A program made the translations under genes and the position numbers. From Onchocerca lupi (taxonomy: Eukaryota > Nematoda > Chromadorea > Rhabditida > Onchocercidae), in assembly GCA_028564675.1 (NCBI GenBank), contig JAOVVO010000410.1, forward strand, positions 1-64,000: a stretch of DNA of 64,000 bases, given 5' to 3'. This document shows, piece after piece, positions 13,901 to 26,900 of the stretch. The notes below the pieces were generated by a model. It was not told the DNA's origin. It made no database searches and worked only from the letters and a program-made list of their open reading frames with translations. Position 1 is the stretch's first letter, and each line of letters begins with the position of its first letter.

Positions 13901-16900
13901 TTGTGTTTTTCAATATTATGATCTCTAAAAGAGCACTCGAAGACGCTCCAATAAAGTTTTAATATATTCTTTCTTCTTATTCTGAAAAGAGATGTTTCTT
14001 TCAATTCGAGGAAACTAACAAAATTTAACTGAGATAATTCATCAGGTGAACTTAAATAAATCACTATAAAAGCGGAACAAAACATATTTTTGAAAGTTTC
14101 AGGTAAAACAAAAGGATACTGACATTTACTGATCAGTCAGATAATTCTGGCGATCAACTCTCTCAAAAAATTCGCTTGTGATTACAGCCATACAACTGCG
14201 AGAATCAAAATGATATCTGGCATAATTAAATGATTAATTCCTCGGGCGTAATTAAATATATTGTCTATAACGTAGGAGACGGAAATGATGATGAAAATGG
14301 AAAAAGGCACGAGAGGATCTCATGTCCAATGAATCAGATTAAAACAAGAATTTATGTATTTTTCTTTAATTAGCAACTCTTCAAAAATTAAAATTTTAAA
14401 CTCTGATCGTGAATTTAAAGCAGCAGAAAATAATTTGAAAAGTTTGTTACGGTCAATGGTTTATGTAGCAGAAAAATTATAATCACATTATATCCTTCCA
14501 TTCTTTTTTTTCCACTTTCATCAATTCCATTTCTCCCACGTTTACAAACAATGTGTTTAATTAAGAATTAAAGAATTTTTTGCAGAATTAATGAAAGGTC
14601 GAAACATTAAAGAGCGGAAAAAAGAAAATCACATACTCATTTGAAAAATTGTAATTAGAGGAATTTGATTTTTATCACCAGATTTAATGTCAGTGGTTTT
14701 GCAATATTTTCTAATTGACATTTTCTTAATTCTCTTGCAACGGACTTTTTTATTATATAGTTGAATTTTCACAGTGATATCTGAATATTGATCATAGTGA
14801 AGGGAAAAATCAAAAGTATTTCAAGATATATTCCAGGAAACATCAAGCAAATCTGAAAGAAAGAAACTATTGATGGATAAAAACAAGCTTATCAAAAGCA
14901 TCATTAGCCTAATCAGTGGATGAATTAAACGTAACAAAATATTCTATAACCAAAATAATATGTCAGTTACTGTCAAAAAACATCTTGCAATGAGTGACGC
15001 AAAATTTTGATGACTTCAAAGATCTTAATTGAACTTTGCATAAAAAATGTATAAATCTTATAGATATAATGGCTCAACAACAATCTGCTATTCATGCAGC
15101 AAGTATATTGAGCAGTCGAGCTTATTTGCTTAGAGTATAATATTTGAAATAACATCAAAGAAGAAGATAGTAGTCATTTTGAGTGAATCTTATGCATTCC
15201 TATCTTAGAAATTTCTTAAAATTATAAATTCAATTTCTATACTTTCTTGTTTCGATTTTATTCATGAATAGCAGAAATTTTTTCTTTCAGATGTTCAAAT
15301 AATGTTATTTCCTGTTAAGTTTCATATTTGAACCAAAACAAAAAGGCATTAACATTCGGAGATGCTATTTTACAATCAAACATTTAATCGCCGTATGTAA
15401 TCTATTATTTTCAACTATTAACATAATACGGCCGGAATGGATGGGAAGGGGGCCGGGAAAATTTTATAGGTACAACAATCATGCACAGAGGCAGCAAAAC
15501 CACAGTTCTCAAGCTTTTTTTGAAAAATGAGAAAAGATTGCTTCTTCTCTTCATTGACATTCTACGAGGAAAGGAAGGATGGATGATGAAGCCTGGAAGA
15601 CATTCTTTTCTTACATTAAATGGTTGATCAAGGATTCATTTTGTGATCAAATGAAAAAAAAAAAATGATATGAAATCAGAAACTTCTGTCAGACAAAACA
15701 AATCAAAAACATTGTTCATTTTCTAACATCATTCCATCATTCTGTCGGAAAAATTAAAAAGTGAATATTATCCAAGGCAGACAATTTTCTGGAATAATAA
15801 ATACTATCAATAATTGAATCGTTTCTAAACTTATGACACTACCGTATTCTTATTTTAATCTAAACAACAACTGTTCGATATACTGTGTAAAATGTGAAGA
15901 CAAGAAAAAAAACTTTTGGAGAAAATATGTTTTCGAAAAAAAAAAAAACCAGATGATGATGAGAATATAAGTGTTAATAGAAATTTAATAAGTGGAAGAA
16001 TAAGCAACAAAATCAAAGTTATTTTTCAATAAAATCGAAAAACTTTTGTATGAGCAGAGTTGAAATTTCCATCCGACTTTTGCCCTCCATGTTGTGCCAT
16101 CATAACAACTATCATCACCAACAGCGTTAATAATAGCAGCAATTGAATTTGAAATGAAATTAATGCCATATATACTTTTATCAATAATTCGTCAAATATG
16201 CAAGAACCGAATATGTCACAAAGCATGATGGTTTAAATCAGAGATAAGCAAATATTTCTTATCAGTAGCTTATATTTGAAATATATAGAAATGACAAAAT
16301 TTTATTACAGCAATAGTGAAGCATAAGCAGCAGTGAAGCATAGCAGCAACCTACAGTAATTTCAGAATACATTCAGAATTAATAAATTTAATTACGATAA
16401 TGATGTCAATGGTAGAAAAAACAATAATGTTAATTTCTAAATCTAAAATTCAAAAGAATCATCAATCTCGCTTTACCTATGTTCGATAAATTAGCATCGA
16501 CATCCGGAGGTAAATCAATACTTGATTCTTACAGGTGAAAGATAACACTACAGAAAGATTTGTTTTATACTCAAAAGCCCCTGATGATTTCTTAACTTAT
16601 AACCAAATATCTACTGTAGGATAACCTCAGAGGAGATGCTAGCAATTTCTTTCTTATCTCTCTGGACAGCAGTGGAAATGATCGATCGAAAAGATGGAAG
16701 AAATTATTTTCTTCCATTTTTAAAGTAAATTTTCATTTAAATTCAAACTTCTACCAAAATTTTAAATAAGTGCAATTACAGTAAAATATACATAATGTGC
16801 AGTTTAAATTCATTCAAAATATATCTATCCAACTAGCACAAACAGATGAGATAAAGATTAATATTCTTCTCCGTTCTTAATAATGATGTCGATAATTCTT

Positions 16901-17902
16901 TTTGTTGGAAACGAAAATATAGAAAAATTGGAAAAAGAAAAATGGAAACGAAAATATGGAAAAAAAAACTTTCTTTGGGACTTTCCGTTAAATTAAATAC
17001 CTTCAACAAGTAGCAGAGCAAAAAACGAGATAACTTTGTTTATCTAAATATTTGAGAGGCCTGAGATAAACTTCTCAAAAATTCAGCGAAATATTTTTGA
17101 AGACCATGAGAAGAAAAGATATCGTTTAAAGAAGAATTAAAGGAGAAATTTTGTTAACTCAATTTAATCAGGTGTTATTAATGGCCTTCTCCTACAAAAC
17201 ACTTCATATAATATTATTATTTGAAATGATAAATGTCTGGCTGTAAAAAATATCACATTCTATAAACGAATTTAATTCTTGTGTGATTTAAAACATTCAT
17301 CCAATATCAAGAAAATATTTTAATTTATTAAATTACGTATTTCAAATCAAATCTACATTTACAAGTCTTTTTTGGACATAATACTGTCAATAAATTTTAA
17401 CGCATCATAATTTTTAGCATGCTTGGAATTCGAAAACTAGACTGCTGCTGTTAGGAAAGTACAAGAATATATTGATAAAAGACTACAGTAAGTTAACTGA
17501 TTTAGTGAAGTTGAGTCTTTTCTCTCTATCAATCTTATCAGAAAAATGATAATTACAATCGGAAATGGAAATATTATGAGCAAACGACGTGAAATATGAA
17601 ATTTCGTCAATGAGTAAACAGGAAACTGACAATACTTCACTATACAATAGAAGTGATTAGTCATGCTCTTATCAGTTGTACTTTGTGCTTTCGATATAAC
17701 TTATTATGACAAAGAAAGCTTAACCATTATTCATTGACTTTTTCGTTTTTATATTTCTCCAGTATTAAAAAAAAAAAAACTTGAAAATTTTAACAGATGT
17801 TCGAAAAAATAACTCAGACAGAGAAAACAAATCTACAAATTCGTATATTCAATAGAAATCATGATTTTGTCTTCGATCATTTTCTAAGAGGGATTTTTTT
17901 GT

Positions 17903-17942
<40 letters not shown>

Positions 17943-20900
17943 GGCTGAAGGAAAACTTATCCGGGGAAAAGATGAAGCAAGGAGAAAAGCTGGATAATAT
18001 ATTTTTATTATTTCTAAATTATGGCCGTAATTTAGGATATATTTCAATAATTAGTAAATAAATGAAAGGTTCAATAAAAACTGCAATTTGTTACCATGAC
18101 ATAAATTCATTCCTTCGGCAATTTTTTGGAATTTTATGAAAGAACTAGAAAGTTGGAAAGGAAACAATAGGGAGTCAATAAAACTCCTTACTTTTTTGTG
18201 GAAGATATTTGTACAATCGAATGAAGCATGAAAAATTTAACCTGAAATGAAAAAAAACTTACTGGTAATGAAGTTACAAAGCGAGCAGCAATATGCGGCT
18301 TCATTCATGTTAAAATTTTCTGCTGTGCAGTTCTTAATTTCATCTTCATCCAGTGTTTCTGAAAAAAATACATGATTCTGCTAGCATTGGTGTTTGTTTT
18401 AAACTATCAACAGCGTATGAATAGATCTTCATCAAGAAAATATCATCCAAGATTCGGTGTCACCTTTATCATTAAACTATGTTTTTATTTCGAGTTCTAA
18501 TTTTACGTCAAATTATCTCCATCGTATCATTCTTTTTTTCAATCAATTGTTCAAATATTTTTCTGTTCATATTCTTCTGATGGATTCAGTATGGAAGCTA
18601 TTTGGAATATTAGATGAAAAAGATATGTTTTGACTAATAAATTATGGGAAAGACATCTTCAAGGCAAGTCCAAGAAAACCCAAAAAAAAGTGAGTATTAG
18701 AAAAAATGGAAAAAAGAAAGGTTAAAAGGAAAGCTTCTGATAACGAATGATGAAAGAGCAGAAGTATTGAAGAGGGAAGGAAACGCGGTGAAATGAATAG
18801 TTCTGGGAAAAGCCAACGAAAGACAATGAAAAACTTGTTGATATGCCCCGATGATGAGCGAAATATTTTTGTAGAATGTTGATGGTGGGAATGAAAAGAG
18901 AATCTAGACATCGATCAGAATTATCGTCGCACGTATCATAACAATAACATAGACGATAATTAATTGCTTATGATTAGTATCATTATAGGATAGTGATCAT
19001 GCCGGTGATAATGATAATCATAATGATAAGAGTGATGTCGACGATAAGTAAGAAGAGGTGGAAAAATCAACTCAAATATTACTGAAGATTTAAAGCTGGA
19101 AATACAGACAATTTAACTTGGAATAATACTGTACAAATGACATTTATTGGTAGCGATGACCTTTTCTCCTATTGTTCATCGTTTTTCCTTCTCTATTTAT
19201 ATTTTCATATCATTTTTTTCATCGTTTCACTTATTTTTTCCCGCTCAAAAATAGCAAATGATAACGAAACCTTTTTAATCAAAATTAGTTTGACTAGAAA
19301 AATGAATTCTGCCAGTTCCATGATACATTATAGAAAATGAAAAAAAAAGGAAAAAACTGAACAAAAAGACTTAATAAGCTGAAATTCAGATTATTCCGTA
19401 ATACTGCATCACTAATCAAATATGACAAATGTATAATCGCCGTCGTTTCTGGAATTCACGCTCTCATCATGACCAATGAACAAAACACATTTTCGCGCAG
19501 CAGTGTTCTGTACGATAAATTGCATATGCAGGTGTTTGCAACTGTAATCACTATTTCCTTCCTATCTCAATTCGTACATCAGTTCATGATAAATAGTAAT
19601 GTGCTAATTTGCACACATCAGAAAAGGCGAAAGCTGTTTCAGCATTTTTTGACAAGTAATTACTTGATACAAAATTAGTTATCAGCAAAAGGAACTACTT
19701 TGTCTGGCACCTTTTCGGGTCAATAATTAACTGTTTGTTAATTAACTAATTGCAGTCTTGCAGTACAGTCCATTGTCTTTATCTCAATGACTTATCTTTT
19801 TCCTTTAAGAGCATAATTATCTTACTCCTCATAGAGCAAATGCCAACCAGCAGGTGCATTCATAAAAGGATGAATGGTTCTAAGCTAAATGGGAACAAGA
19901 ATTTCAAGCGATCGATGCATTGCAATGTGCAACTTGCATGCAGCAAGGATTGCAAAAAAGCCAAAGACTTCGTGACAGTTCCGATGATTATCAGTAATCT
20001 GGTAGTTATCAACAAACTGCATCAGAAGTATAATTGTTGGTAGCATTTTCTGCTCCTTATCAGCATATCTTTTGCGTCTACAATATCTGGAATGTCACGT
20101 ATTTTTGTGACGTATAAAGTTGACGTAGAAAGATGTGAAAGATGTTAAATCTTTTTTTCGATGCATCTTGCAAGAAAAGTAACTCTAAGATTATTTTCTT
20201 GATATGCTATTATTATCTTTTAGCATTTCAGGTTCCCACTATACTCTGAAATGTTTACGTGTCTGTTAAATGTTTCATTAAATTGTTTAAAATAAAGTTT
20301 GACAAAGCTAGTAATAGTGGAGAAGTCAAATATATTATAGGATGAGTGGATGGATGGATGGATGAAAAGAAAGAAAAGAAGGATTGAGAGGATGGATGGA
20401 GCCAAGAATAAAGTAAGATTAATAAGCGTTTAAGCGACTTTTTTGGGTAAATAGAGATGGGGCAAAGTGTTGGAAGCATTCTGACAGGACCGACCGACCA
20501 ACTGGCCATTGGCTTGGCTTCTCCGAACAGGAGAGAGAGAGGAATCTCAGAAAAAAAGGCACTGCAAATTGCAAATTTCAAACGTTTGTTGTATATTGGT
20601 GTGAATGGATAAGTATATGAATATGCGATGTGCATGGAGGATCGAGTCGATCGGTCGTTCTCATCAATTGAAGTGCTGCTAGAAGGAAATGAAATGAACA
20701 GGGAGGAGAGCTGCAGAAGGAAGGATAGGCAGAATGCTTATTTGCTTTGAAAGGAAGGATTCCTTCTTCTTGCACTGACTTCTTCATTTCATGTCATTTG
20801 GGAAAAGTCAAGAAGGGAAATTTCTGGCAGCTTCATGTCTCTCAACTAATTGGCAAAATGTAAATTTTGTGCCGCACATCCGTTACCCAACATTGCCGAA

Positions 20901-23900
20901 AAAAGGAAAAGGATGAAGAGAGTAGAAGATGGAGGAGGAAAAGGATGACAGAGAAATGAAATGAACAGCTATGATGATAATGATGGAAGAGGAAAAAGAG
21001 AAAGTCCTTGAGAAAATTTAGAAAAAAGACACAAGAATAATGAGTTCAGTTAAATGAAGAGAGTTATATTTATACTGGTGATGGTGGTGGTGTTGGTGGT
21101 GCTAGAAAGAAGCATTATAGCCGTCAAAAATTGATGGCTAGGATAGATACAAATAATCACACTTCAAAAATGAGCCTTAAACTGAGACTTCCAACAATTA
21201 AGCTTGAATAAAGTCAAGCAGCTAACCCTACCAGGAAGAGTATTTAAGATTTTGAGCAAGCAATTACTCATTAGACTTGGCCAATTGCAGAAATGAAGCA
21301 TTCTGAAAAGAAGATAAATTCATTTGCTACCAACAAACTTAAGTAAGCCTTTTGTCATTATCCTTAAAATTTTGTTGCTACAAATGCAGTGCCATCGATT
21401 CGTTAAAATCTGTGAGTTTGGTGTGACTTTTGGGCGTCAGGCCTAGTTTTCATCCTCGCCAAACGATCGAACAGCATACGAGAAAAAAAAAGAAGAAAGA
21501 GACGACAAGCATATCGATATTCCTTGGCGCTATTACGCTATCATATATGAGTGCTACTGCGCTATTGCTATCATTAAGCTTATAAGCTTGAGGCACTTCT
21601 TGTCCATCACACAAGTTATCAAAAGAATTAAATTCAAAAAACGATTCAAACGGCTGAACGAGCTTAGAAGTTGAGACAATAGAAACGAACAGAGACAAGG
21701 TGTTCGTTTGTCGCATGCACTCCTAATTATCAACTGAGAAGATATTTTTATCCATCAAATTCCTGCAACAATTTGAACGAAAATCAGTAAAATATATCCA
21801 TTATGACACTATTATCACTATAACTCAGCATAGATATTTCTAATCCGGTAAGCAACGCGAAAGTTAAATCAGTTCAAAAGAAGAAACAAATCCTTGATAA
21901 GATTAGAAGAATATTAGTGTCAAGGGATGCGAACGGAGGATGAATGAAAGAGATGAAGGAAAAAGGAAAAAAATTTATTATAGCGAGCGGAAATCACACT
22001 AACATCCATTCAGGTGAAATTAATATAATCATTTTAGATTTCTCTTCCCTCCCTTTTTCCTTCTCTTTGCTAGATAAAAATTCTCTAAAATGATCTTTAC
22101 GGTATTGATTAATTGATTGATTGATTTCATAGATGTCGAGGTTCCATTATGAAATTTTACCCACTGAAACTTAATTACACATTCGCCGCTCCATCCCACA
22201 TCTCCTAATGTTCTGATTCAAACAAACAAGCATAATATCGAACAGAATAACAATAAATTAACAAACATACACAATAGATAGACAAATGCGCGAATCCATT
22301 TGAACCCATTATTATTAATAAATATATGATGATGATGATGAGCATTATTGGTACCAACAGTATTCTCCCCGTGACTGTTGAATTGACACAGCCAACTGTC
22401 TATGACTATTTGAAGTTAGGATTGTTACTAAACAAACAAATCAAGTCTCTCAGTAACGACCAATTAGCAAAATGAAAAAATATAAAAATTTCAACTTCGA
22501 CCTTGTCATCTTTAAATTTCATGAAATAAATTCATATTCATGTAATTAAACAATTTCAATCACTCCAACAGTTTTTCTCATCTCATCGAAAGTTTAATGT
22601 TCCATATTTAAATTTCTATCGAGATTTTTCAACTGCTAGCATCACTGATAGTAAGATCAGACATTAATCAAACCATTAATCCAGTGTCAAGAACTTGCCA
22701 GAGCAAGAATAACTGAGATCAATTCGAATTCACATTATCAAATTAGAAGAACCATCAAACCAGCAGCACAGGACAACATCTTTGATATCTCGATGTGAAA
22801 TGTCAAACGACACTCATGCCTTTCTACTTGTCTCAATTTAATACATCAATTAGAGAATAGCAAAGGAAGCGAGCAGAGGAATGAAAGGGAAGAGAAGGTA
22901 TACGAGTAGAATAAATTACAAATATTGAACGCATCAACCAGAAATTTCATTCTAACTGAAATTTGGCAAAAAAAGAGGAATTTTGATTGGAAGTTTTATA
23001 ATAATAATGCCGACAATTTTGTGCCGCATGTGCATTTTGAAAACCTCTTTTAATCATAATTATTTTAGCGTTGAAATAATTTGAAAACTTTTTTTTTGCC
23101 ACTTTTCGGCATACAATCAAATGGAATTCAATGAAATGGAAAGTAAAAAACGAAATTTTTGTAAAAATGGCATCAGCGAATGCTAATTATGTTAATAATG
23201 ATGAACAATGATCAGCTCCTCAATGACAGCACAATTGACGATGTCCTCCCGATTCTGCTGTAGCATCAATAACAATTTAATAAAATCACTGCAAGATTTG
23301 CATTAAATTCGACATGATTTAATAATAACTATGCAGAAGTAAATGTCATTACAAACAACATCAGATGAATCATAATAGTAATCCCGCTGATAAGAAAGAA
23401 AAAAAAAAAAATTAGTTCCTAGAAATCGGAAGTCTCGTTGTTCCATCTCAAGAAAAAAATTAAATTGAGGGATTATTTCAAATATCTAGATAAAAAGTTA
23501 AAATCTATTCAGGATCAAAATGGCATAAAAAATGAATCCAAGCATCAAAGTTAGAATATTTACTCAGAAGACAAATATTCGAGGATGAAGCTAATTTAAT
23601 ATCAATGACAATAAAAATGGCAAAAGTAATCATGAACTGATAATGATTGTGGTAGTCAAAATAAGAGAATATCACAACCATTAGAGAAAAATTCAAATTT
23701 CAAGCTATCATTAATGATTTCAGCATAAAAATAATCCCTTACAGTTATTGTAATGCTTTTGATGACAAATTTTCGTCCATTTCAATTCATCGAATTCAAT
23801 GTGATTGTATAATTGAAAAGAGTACCTTACTTACATCTAAACTCTTCCCTCTTCTACTGCTGTCAGTTGTGTATAGCAAATTATTAAAATCATTACTTGT

Positions 23901-26900
23901 TTGGAAAGATAGGCAGAGAAGAAATGAGCATAAGCGGTGATCGAGGAGAGCAATTATAGCAAAACTTAAATAGTGAAATTATTATTATTGCTCAGTTATT
24001 GAATCTTTCGCCCGCATCTGTTATGTAATATAACCATCATTTGTTTAATTATAACCAGTTGATACACAGAGAAAAGGAACTTACTCAAATAAACAGAAAC
24101 TTGGTAATGCTGCATATAATACTTACAAACTCGCTAAATACAAAATGACAATATCACATACATTTTACAGTATAACTATTGCCTTTTATTGAAAAGATGT
24201 CACTAAACTGTTCAACTATTCTGTCATTAAAAATTCACTCATAAATTAAGGAAATCATTACAGTAATAATCCACTTGTTTTATATCAGATTTGTTTATTC
24301 ATCTATCCACAAAAAAAAAAAAGAGAAAAAAAAGATCACCGATTTTTATAGTTTGTCTGTCCAAGCCTTTTATAACATACAATAAATCGAAATATATTAT
24401 GTCCCACAAATAATGAAATTTTTTGTAAAAGAGGTTCAATAAATTCTAAAATTCGTATCAAGAATCTAGCACACATCACAAAGCAGAACAAATAATTTTT
24501 TTTTTCGATTTACTGAAGAAATTACTTTTAAAACAAATGCTCCATAAAAAATAGCTGAATCAGTATTTTGAAGAAAAAATCATCATTTTCAGATAAGAAA
24601 TTTTCATTTTCATCTAGGCAAAGGCTATAGAAACGAATTGTAAGATATGAGAGAGAGTCGTGGCAGAAAAAGAACAATGATGGAAATGGCCTGAATACTA
24701 ATTTATTTCAACTTCATAATAAGAAGAAATATGTTCCATTCGAGAATTACAATAAATTAAGCCAAGGACATTTGTTTTGAAACGAATAAAAATAATGAGA
24801 TAAGCCATCTAAGGAGCACGGTAAATAATCGATCACTATTAGTATTACTTTTTGTAGTAGTCAGCTTATTATTGGCTTATCTATCGATAAAGACTCACAA
24901 GAAATTTCTTGAAAGCTTGATAATGCTGGATCCAACGAAGAATATTTGCTTAAAATATGTGATAAATGATGTTTGTTTATTGACGAGTCCTTCAAACGGT
25001 TAAATTTAATAACTAAATACTAAATACTTTATCTTTTCCATATCAATAATTTATTTTTTGGTACTAATACCAAAAAAAGTTCACGACCAAAATATCTAGA
25101 CTGCTGTCAATATTTCAAATTAAACGTCAATATAAATGTATCATTATTGCAATAATAAATCTACTTGTTTATATAGCAGAATAAGTTTGAGCATCCATTA
25201 AAAGTGAAATTTTGACTTCTCTATCATTCGAAATTCTAGAATAATGAGTCCTGCGCTTAAGTATAATTATCACAAGCCTACAGCAATATGAACTTGCTAT
25301 CACCTTTATTCCATTACAGTTAATTAATATACTATAAGCATAGAAATTTTACATGTTAAAAGCTTCATTTTCGGAATGCAGCTGAACTAACTTGCTCTCA
25401 TAAAGCAGAAAAAAGTTTCAACCATTTTCATTTCAGCAAATTTATGCGAATTGTTTTCTTTTTCCTGATTTGGTAATACCCGTGCAAATCTGCTCATTTA
25501 ATTGTAATTGCCATTGTGATTTTACCAATATCATCATCATCAACAACACCACCAGTGTCGTCTCTCATTACTGCCATTAGCATTTCCTGCTTTCCCGTCC
25601 TTCATCCCTTGACGTCCTCTCAGTCAGGCAATGCATGCAACGCATGTTACCTCGCAGTTTGATATTCGACTCCCAAAATATATATAGTGTAGCACAAAAT
25701 TAATTGTACATGACCTTCGTTAATCTTCTCATTTCTCCTTTCATTCATTTTATTTTAGTCTTTTCTTCCCTTCCATTTTTGTCCTTCTTTCCGCCGTTGT
25801 TTCTATGCGAGATTTACAAGTCTTTCTTAATGTCACCGACAATCATCATTTCAGTTTCTGTCCTCATTTATCATCTTATCTTAGCTAACTCGTTCTATCT
25901 CACTGAACCTCTAATTATCATACATTAAGCGGTCTAAAAGAATGGTAAGAAGAAATGCGACATTTGAATAGAAGCGCAAATGAGAAAGGATAGTAAATGC
26001 AATAGGCGCTAATGTCCAAGCTGTTTGAATGTTACAGGTGAAATCATTTCCTATTCCTTCCTCCACATCAGCACCTTTTCATCACACCTTCGCTTAAAGC
26101 AATTGCAGTATCTACACTGCTTAATCTATATAAATTAAAATGTAAATGTTTGTTGTGGATTTTGACACAATGTTTCAAATTCTTCATCGATTGATTTGAA
26201 ATTTTGAAACAATGTTGCATTCGAATAAGCGCGTGTTTCTGTACGGATATAGTACTATCATAGTAGTACTATATCTATACAGAAATGCTTTTGTCTATCA
26301 AGTTTGGCAAGTGATAGGCAAAAATAAGGGCCTATCACTTGCCAAATAAAATTATTTATTTATATAGACTAGCTGGACCAGCAGCTTCTTTGTGGCCGGT
26401 CCAATTAGCAAGCAATAAAAAAGTATACAAAATATTTCTTTGGAGTTTGTTAAAGTTAAATTGAAATAATGTGTAATGAAAAGAGAACAAAGAATGAGTC
26501 ATTAAGATCGCTCCAATGGGTAAATTAATTGAAATGATCTAATAATCATTACTAGCTTTTTTGCAAAATTAAGAGATCACAGTATGTCTGGTTCATAGCC
26601 TTTACGATCAGGATAGGTGCTATGATAGTAGATCAATAGATCGAACAATTCTGGAAATTCAGTATGAAAAGAATTTTTCATATAATGGCGGAGATTAAAA
26701 AGCATGGTTGAATGTTCGCAACAGTAATGTATTCCTTCGGACAAATATACTTCTTACACGAAAAAGGCATAAAAAATCATGAGTAAAACATCTAAAGTTA
26801 CTTGCTCTAAGATAGCTGAGCTGTCAAGTGAGTACTTGTGATTTACGAAATGAAAAGCTCTACCAATGAAGCAGATAAAATATTACGCTCAATGAGCAGC

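Larger units (their letters stand above)
11251..18262 (-). other. zfh-2 intron 9
   Basis: 7.0 kb dividing finger 6 within its loop. Holds the GAT/GGT array and T29. Open frames here are short, hydrophobic or low-complexity; I found no convincing nested gene. Confidence 0.85.

Noticed and set aside
20255..20635. 126-codon minus-strand frame in intron 8
   Set aside because: Longest frame in the window but hydrophobic and Ser/Pro/Leu low-complexity from TGGATGGATGG and GAGAGAGA repeats. A possible ATGGCCAGTTGGTCGG start has no convincing donor joined to exon 9.
25704..25928. Hydrophobic 74-codon plus-strand frame resembling a membrane protein
   Set aside because: T- and C-rich sequence yields Phe/Leu/Ser runs automatically; no other support.
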